Of a stretch of 9,643 bases of DNA, positions 5,688-9,643 are shown piece by piece. The position numbers were made by a program, and so were the translations under genes. The notes beneath the pieces were generated by a model. It saw only the letters and a list, made by a program, of their open reading frames with translations, had not been told where the DNA came from and did not search any database. How positions within the stretch are numbered: position 1 is the stretch's first letter; the number at the start of each line of letters is the position of its first letter. Origin of the DNA: Bryobacterales bacterium (GTDB taxonomy: Bacteria; Acidobacteriota; Terriglobia; Bryobacterales; Bryobacteraceae); NCBI GenBank assembly GCA_003487005.1, contig DNFG01000059.1:1-9643 (forward strand), given 5' to 3'.

Positions 5688-8600
5688 ATGTTGAATCGCG
5701 CGCAATTCTTGCTTGGTTTGCCGTTGCTTGTCCCGATGGTGACACTGAGCCAGGTGACGCCGTTTCCGGGCGCGGGTCAACAGCGGATCGAAATGCGGCC
5801 GGGTCTGGAGTCGCGGGCGGGCAATTCGGTGGACACGGCGTCGGGGGCGTTTCTGGTGGAGCAGAAGGTGGTGGAGTTGACGGGGGGCCGCGACCTGCCA
5901 TTCGTGGTGTATCACGATTCGCGCGGCGCGGCGGCGCTGGGGGAACTGGGGTTGGGTTGGTATCACAATTATTCTGCGGAGTTGCGCGTGGAGGCGAACG
6001 GGTCGGCGGCGGTGTACTGGTCGCGGTCGAGTTACAACCGGTTCCAGCGCAACGGCACGTCGAACAACTACACGCCGCTGGATGAAGCGGTGCTGTATGA
6101 CGCGCTGGTTCGCAATACGAACGGTTCGCACACGCTGACGCGACACGACGGGTCGGTATACGACTTCGACAGCCAGGGGCGGCTGACGCGGTTGGGGAAC
6201 AAGATCCGCCAGTACATCAACATCACGCGGGACAGCGAAGGGAGGATCACACAACTGCGCGAACCACTGGCGAACCGGAGCATCACGGTGAATTACGATC
6301 GCTCGCGGGCGCAGGCGCGGATCTCGACGCTGGAACTGGCCGACGGGCGGATTGTGCTGTTTGAGTACGCGGGCGAACTGCTGGACGCGATCCGCAACCC
6401 GGCGCGATTGGGGATCCTGATCGGAGAATCGATCGTTCCGAAGAACATTCCGGACAACAACCAGACGGGCCTGCTGCATCCGATCAACGTGACGCAGACG
6501 GGGTTCGCGGGGGTGGTCCGGTTCAGCACGGCGAACATCAGCCACAACCGGCCGGGGGATCTGCGAGTGTTCCTGATTGCGCCGTCGGGGCGGCGGCGGG
6601 AGATCCCGAAGCCGCTGCCGGGGGGGAGTCAGGGGATGAACCTGGATTTCACGGACATCACGGTCGGGGGCTTCGAGGGAGAGGCGGTGCAGGGCGTCTG
6701 GCAGGTGCAGGTGATCGATTCGGTGGCGGGCTCGACGGGGCAGTTGAACGGGTGGCGGATGGCAATCAGCGGCCCGGCGTACCCGACGTATTTGAGCTAC
6801 GACAACGCGAACCGGATCAACGGGGCGGGGGACGCGACGCTGCGGCGGCTCTTCGCGAATGTCTATGACAGCCAGGGGCGGGTGGTGGCACAGGATGACG
6901 GCGTGGATACCAATGCGCTGGCGCGCTTCGCTTATTCGCAGCAGGGTAATGTGCTGGTGACGACGTACACGGACCGCGGCGGGGCGGTTTCAACGTACCG
7001 GCATGATGCCGGGCATCATCTGCTCGAATACACCGATCCGCTGCTGCAGACGACGCGCTACGAGTACGACGCGTCTGGCAACCGGACGGCGGTGACCGAT
7101 GCGTTGAACCGGACGACGCGGTTTTCGTACACGGACGGCAATCTGACGGCGATCATCGATCCGGCGAACGCGATTACGGCGATCGAGTATGACTCGCGGC
7201 GCAACGTGACGCGCATTACGGACGCGCTCGGCCGTTCGTCGCGGTTTCAATACAACAGCAACAACAACCTCACCGATGTTTACGACGCCCTCGGCAACCG
7301 CGTGACGCGGCCGTACAACGGCAGCGGGCAGATGGTGGGCGTGATTCAGCCCGACGGGGCGATGATCGACTTCGGCTACGCGCAGGGGATGATGACGTCC
7401 GCGAATCATCCAGCCGGGGGGACGCTGCGCCAGGCCTATGACAATACGGGCCGCCTGACGCGGATGACGGACGCCGAAGGCAAGCACACCGATATCGACT
7501 ACGACGACCGGGACAACATCATCAGCCAGAAGGACGCCAACGGGAACACGACGACGCACAATTACGACCTGCGGGGCCGCCGTTCGCGCACGGTGTCTCC
7601 GGCGGGTGCGATCACTCGTTACGAGTACGACGGCAACGACAACCTGATTTCGATGACCGATCCGCTGGGCAACATCACGCGCTTCGAGTATGACGGTCAG
7701 GACCGCCGGGTGCGCACGATCGACCCGCTGGGCCACGTGATCGCCGCCGTGGAGTATGACGCCATCGGCCAGGTGATCGCCGAGACCAATGCCGCGGGCG
7801 AGACGACGCGCACCGAGTACGACGCCGCCGGCAACGTGACGGCCACGATCGACCACCTGGGCATTCGCGTGGAGCAGCGGGTTTATGACATCCGGGACAA
7901 TCCCGTGGAGGTGGTCAACGCGCTCGGGAACAAGTCCACGGCGCGCTATGATCTGCTCGGGCGGCCGTTCGAGACGCGCAATCCGCTGGACGAATCGCTG
8001 ATCCTGGATTACGATCTGCGCGACCGCGTGGTGGGCGCGCGCGATGCTTTGGGCCGGCTGCTGCGGCGCACGTTCGCGGACGACGACATGCTGACCGGGC
8101 AGTTCGACGCGGCCAATCGCGGCGTCGGCTTCGGCTATGACCCCGCCAACCGGATGACGTCGATCACTCCGGGGACGGGCGGTTCGATCCGCCTCACGTA
8201 CAACCGCCGCGATCAGCCGGTGACGATCACGACGCGGGCCGGGCGCCGGGCGCAGTTCACGTACGACGATGGCGGGCGCCGGACGCGGTTGACGCACACG
8301 GCCACCAATGCCGCCATTCTCGAAAGCGGCTACACGGTGGATCACGAGTATGATGCCGAGGACCGGCCCACGAGGGTGCTGCGCCGCGCGACGGCCGGGG
8401 GGACGATCCAGGGCATCATCACGCGCACCTGGGATGCCGCCGGCCGCCTGACGAGTTACACGGATGAAGCGGGCCAGCGCATTGGCTACAGCCATGACGC
8501 GGCGGGGCGCCTGATCCGGCTGACGTACCCGGACGGCGTCACGGTGAACTACACGTACAACGCCGCGGGCCGCGTGACCAGCGTGACGGACTGGGCGCAG

Positions 8601-9643
8601 CGGGTGACCGAGTTTACGTACGACCGCCTGGGGCGTCTGGCGCGGGTCCGGTTCCCGAATGGCGCGATTCGCAGCCTCGAGTATGACCGGGCGGGGCGCG
8701 TGGCCCGGCGGACGGAGTTCACCGCGGCGGGCGCGGTGATCGCGCAGTACCGCTATTCGTACGACCTGGCCGGGAGGCTGGCAGTGGAGGGGGCGTCGTC
8801 GCCCGGTCCCGCCACGCTGCCGGGTGTTTTCACCGGGTCCACCAACAATGAGAACTGGCTGACGAACGTGTCGATCGACGGGGCGGCGATCCCGGTTGCG
8901 CACGACGCGGACGGCAATCTGACGCAGGGTCCGCTGAACGGCCAGGCTTCGCCGTTCGCCTGGGACGCGGCCGGGCGGCTTCGTACGACGCAGTCCACTT
9001 CGTACGCCTACGACGCGGAGGACCGTCTGCTGCGGTTCACGCGCGCCGGGCAGACCACGACGATCGCCTGGAACCCGGCGCCGAGGCTGGCGCAGGTGGT
9101 GCAGACGCTCGGCCCGGGCGGCCGGACGCGCTATGTACACGGAATCGGGCTGCTGTATTCCGAGCAAAACGGCAATATTCTGGTCCATCATTTCGATGAG
9201 CGCGGATCCGCGATCGCTTTTTCCGGCGGAAATGGCGGAGTGGCCGGGCGAGTGACGTATTCGCCTTACGGGCGCATTCTACTGCGGGAAGGCGCCACGA
9301 ATTCGCTGTTTTTATTCCACGGTTTATTCGGGGTGATCACTTCGCCGGACGAACTGATCTGGATGCGTTCGCGCTGGTATCATCCGGAACTGCGCCGGTT
9401 CCTGTCCGAGGACGCGCGCTTCGGGGATATCACGCAGCCCGATTCGCTGAACCGGTACGCCTTCCTGGGCGGGGCGCCGGCGCTGCGGGTGGACCCGGAC
9501 GGGGAGTTCTGGTGGGTGGCGGTGGGCGCGGCGGTCGGCGCCGTGGCCAACGTGGCGGTGCAGGTGGCCTCCGATGTGATTCGCGGGAAGGCTTCCGACT
9601 GGAAGACGTACGCGGCGGCGGCGGCGGGGGGGGCGGTGGCGGG
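5688..9643 (+). CDS. Secreted RHS/YD-repeat protein with inserted P-domain, C-terminus cut by the window edge
   Basis: The frame is open for 1318 codons with no stop to the window end. ATG 5688 has a strong GGAGG six bases upstream. Residues 1-22 look like a Sec signal peptide (M-L-N-R-A-Q, then a leucine-rich core). Residues about 35-245 match the N-terminal entry region of RHS proteins (G-L-G-W-Y-H-N-Y near Trp91). Residues about 248-362 form a P/Homo B domain: S-H-N-R-P-G-D-L around Asp291, A-P-S-G at 298-301, G-V-W-Q-V-Q-V-I-D ending at Asp344, and L-N-G-W near Trp356. Roughly 366-1118 is a YD-repeat shell. The RHS core follows (about 1145-1272), with Y-S-P-Y-G-R, W-Y-H-P-E-L-R-R-F-L and D-P-D-G at 1269-1272. 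After it comes a Gly/Ala-rich hydrophobic linker, as before variable toxin tips. By family knowledge the shell would enclose a C-terminal effector, but none is visible here. There is no PAAR domain, so export by Sec rather than type VI secretion is likely. The gene appears unrelated to the preceding operon. Confidence 0.92.
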   Translation, partial: MLNRAQFLLGLPLLVPMVTLSQVTPFPGAGQQRIEMRPGLESRAGNSVDTASGAFLVEQKVVELTGGRDLPFVVYHDSRGAAALGELGLGWYHNYSAELRVEANGSAAVYWSRSSYNRFQRNGTSNNYTPLDEAVLYDALVRNTNGSHTLTRHDGSVYDFDSQGRLTRLGNKIRQYINITRDSEGRITQLREPLANRSITVNYDRSRAQARISTLELADGRIVLFEYAGELLDAIRNPARLGILIGESIVPKNIPDNNQTGLLHPINVTQTGFAGVVRFSTANISHNRPGDLRVFLIAPSGRRREIPKPLPGGSQGMNLDFTDITVGGFEGEAVQGVWQVQVIDSVAGSTGQLNGWRMAISGPAYPTYLSYDNANRINGAGDATLRRLFANVYDSQGRVVAQDDGVDTNALARFAYSQQGNVLVTTYTDRGGAVSTYRHDAGHHLLEYTDPLLQTTRYEYDASGNRTAVTDALNRTTRFSYTDGNLTAIIDPANAITAIEYDSRRNVTRITDALGRSSRFQYNSNNNLTDVYDALGNRVTRPYNGSGQMVGVIQPDGAMIDFGYAQGMMTSANHPAGGTLRQAYDNTGRLTRMTDAEGKHTDIDYDDRDNIISQKDANGNTTTHNYDLRGRRSRTVSPAGAITRYEYDGNDNLISMTDPLGNITRFEYDGQDRRVRTIDPLGHVIAAVEYDAIGQVIAETNAAGETTRTEYDAAGNVTATIDHLGIRVEQRVYDIRDNPVEVVNALGNKSTARYDLLGRPFETRNPLDESLILDYDLRDRVVGARDALGRLLRRTFADDDMLTGQFDAANRGVGFGYDPANRMTSITPGTGGSIRLTYNRRDQPVTITTRAGRRAQFTYDDGGRRTRLTHTATNAAILESGYTVDHEYDAEDRPTRVLRRATAGGTIQGIITRTWDAAGRLTSYTDEAGQRIGYSHDAAGRLIRLTYPDGVTVNYTYNAAGRVTSVTDWAQRVTEFTYDRLGRLARVRFPNGAIRSLEYDRAGRVARRTEFTAAGAVIAQYRYSYDLAGRLAVEGASSPGPATLPGVFTGSTNNENWLTNVSIDGAAIPVAHDADGNLTQGPLNGQASPFAWDAAGRLRTTQSTSYAYDAEDRLLRFTRAGQTTTIAWNPAPRLAQVVQTLGPGGRTRYVHGIGLLYSEQNGNILVHHFDERGSAIAFSGGNGGVAGRVTYSPYGRILLREGATNSLFLFHGLFGVITSPDELIWMRSRWYHPELRRFLSEDARFGDITQPDSLNRYAFLGGAPALRVDPDGEFWWVAVGAAVGAVANVAVQVASDVIRGKASDWKTYAAAAAGGAVA
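6429..6773 (+). other. P-domain (P/Homo B) coding segment inside the RHS gene
   Basis: This encodes residues 248-362 of the RHS protein, a beta-sandwich module normally found C-terminal to subtilisin-like proprotein convertases and in secreted bacterial peptidases. Conserved features seen are the H-x(4)-D-L core (His286, Asp291, Leu292), L-I-A-P-S-G at 296-301, F-E-G-E, then G-V-W-Q-V-Q-V-I-D and G-Q-L-N-G-W. No protease domain accompanies it. It interrupts the passage from the RHS entry domain (F-E-Y-A-G-E) to the first YD repeats (L-S-Y-D-N). A role in binding or stability is inference. Confidence 0.75.
6783..9041 (+). repeat. YD-repeat array (protein-level tandem repeats, about 20 aa per unit)
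   Basis: Dozens of degenerate units of the form Y-x-Y-D-x-x-G-N/R-x-T-x-x-x-D run from about residue 366 to 1118, for example Y-E-Y-D-A-S-G-N near 7062 and S-Y-D-L-A-G-R-L near 8757. At DNA level, GAGTACGAC or GAGTATGAC recurs at many repeat starts, but the units are diverged, with no exact long tandem copies. In known RHS and Tc-toxin structures such repeats wind into a beta-sheet cage. Alanine codons here favour GCC, unlike the GCG bias of the first part of the gene. Confidence 0.85.

Noticed and set aside
6783..9041. Recurring GAGTACGAC-type words as a possible CRISPR or DNA repeat array
   Set aside because: They are in-frame codons for the Y-D motif within one continuous protein; spacing and sequence vary as in diverged protein repeats.
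6990..9191. 733-codon minus-strand frame with repetitive Arg/Val/His-rich sequence
   Set aside because: It is the mirror of the YD-repeat coding sequence, and its repetitiveness comes from the sense repeats. No ribosome site or recognisable domain is seen.

Overview
The window is a G+C-rich bacterial chromosomal segment. On the + strand it is strikingly G-rich, with runs of G and mostly G-ending codons (GCG, CTG, GTG, CGG, GGG). A formylglycine sulfatase with a Tat-like start, an acyl-CoA enzyme cluster and a large secreted RHS/YD-repeat protein sit side by side in this base composition. That best suggests an Acidobacteriota genome of the Bryobacterales/Solibacter type. This is an inference from style and gene content; there is no rRNA or other phylogenetic marker here, and Planctomycetota or Verrucomicrobiota remain possible.

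Layout. The left edge probably holds the first five codons of a minus-strand gene (1-15) with a good ribosome binding site. A non-coding stretch (31-473) follows, containing a strongly structured palindromic element (377-440) just before a sulfatase gene (474-1808, +). The sulfatase converges with, and overlaps by four bases, a small MaoC-like hotdog dehydratase gene (1805-2266, -). From a 114-bp divergent intergenic region, a tight three-gene set runs rightwards: an NAD-type short-chain dehydrogenase (2381-3154), a crotonase-family enoyl-CoA hydratase (3166-3966) and a fused-subunit family I CoA-transferase (3987-5516). Gaps are 11 and 20 bp, so these are very likely one operon. After a 171-bp gap with a leader hairpin, a large RHS/YD-repeat gene starts at 5688 and runs off the right edge (at least 1318 codons).

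How the genes fit together. The MaoC protein and the operon form an acyl-CoA module. The CoA-transferase could activate a short organic acid, the two hydratases (an R-type hotdog fold and an S-type crotonase fold) could hydrate or dehydrate 2-enoyl/3-hydroxyacyl-CoA, and the dehydrogenase could interconvert 3-hydroxy and 3-oxo forms. No thiolase or acyl-CoA dehydrogenase is present, so the substrate is not determined. The sulfatase and RHS protein look functionally separate from this module.

The most notable item is the RHS protein. It has a Sec-type signal peptide and a typical N-terminal RHS entry domain. A recognisable proprotein-convertase P-domain (P/Homo B) is then inserted before a long YD-repeat shell. 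The conserved RHS core follows, and then the start of a variable C-terminal tip that the window cuts off. Codon choice changes sharply inside this gene, from GCG-type in the N-terminal part to GCC-type in the repeat shell.
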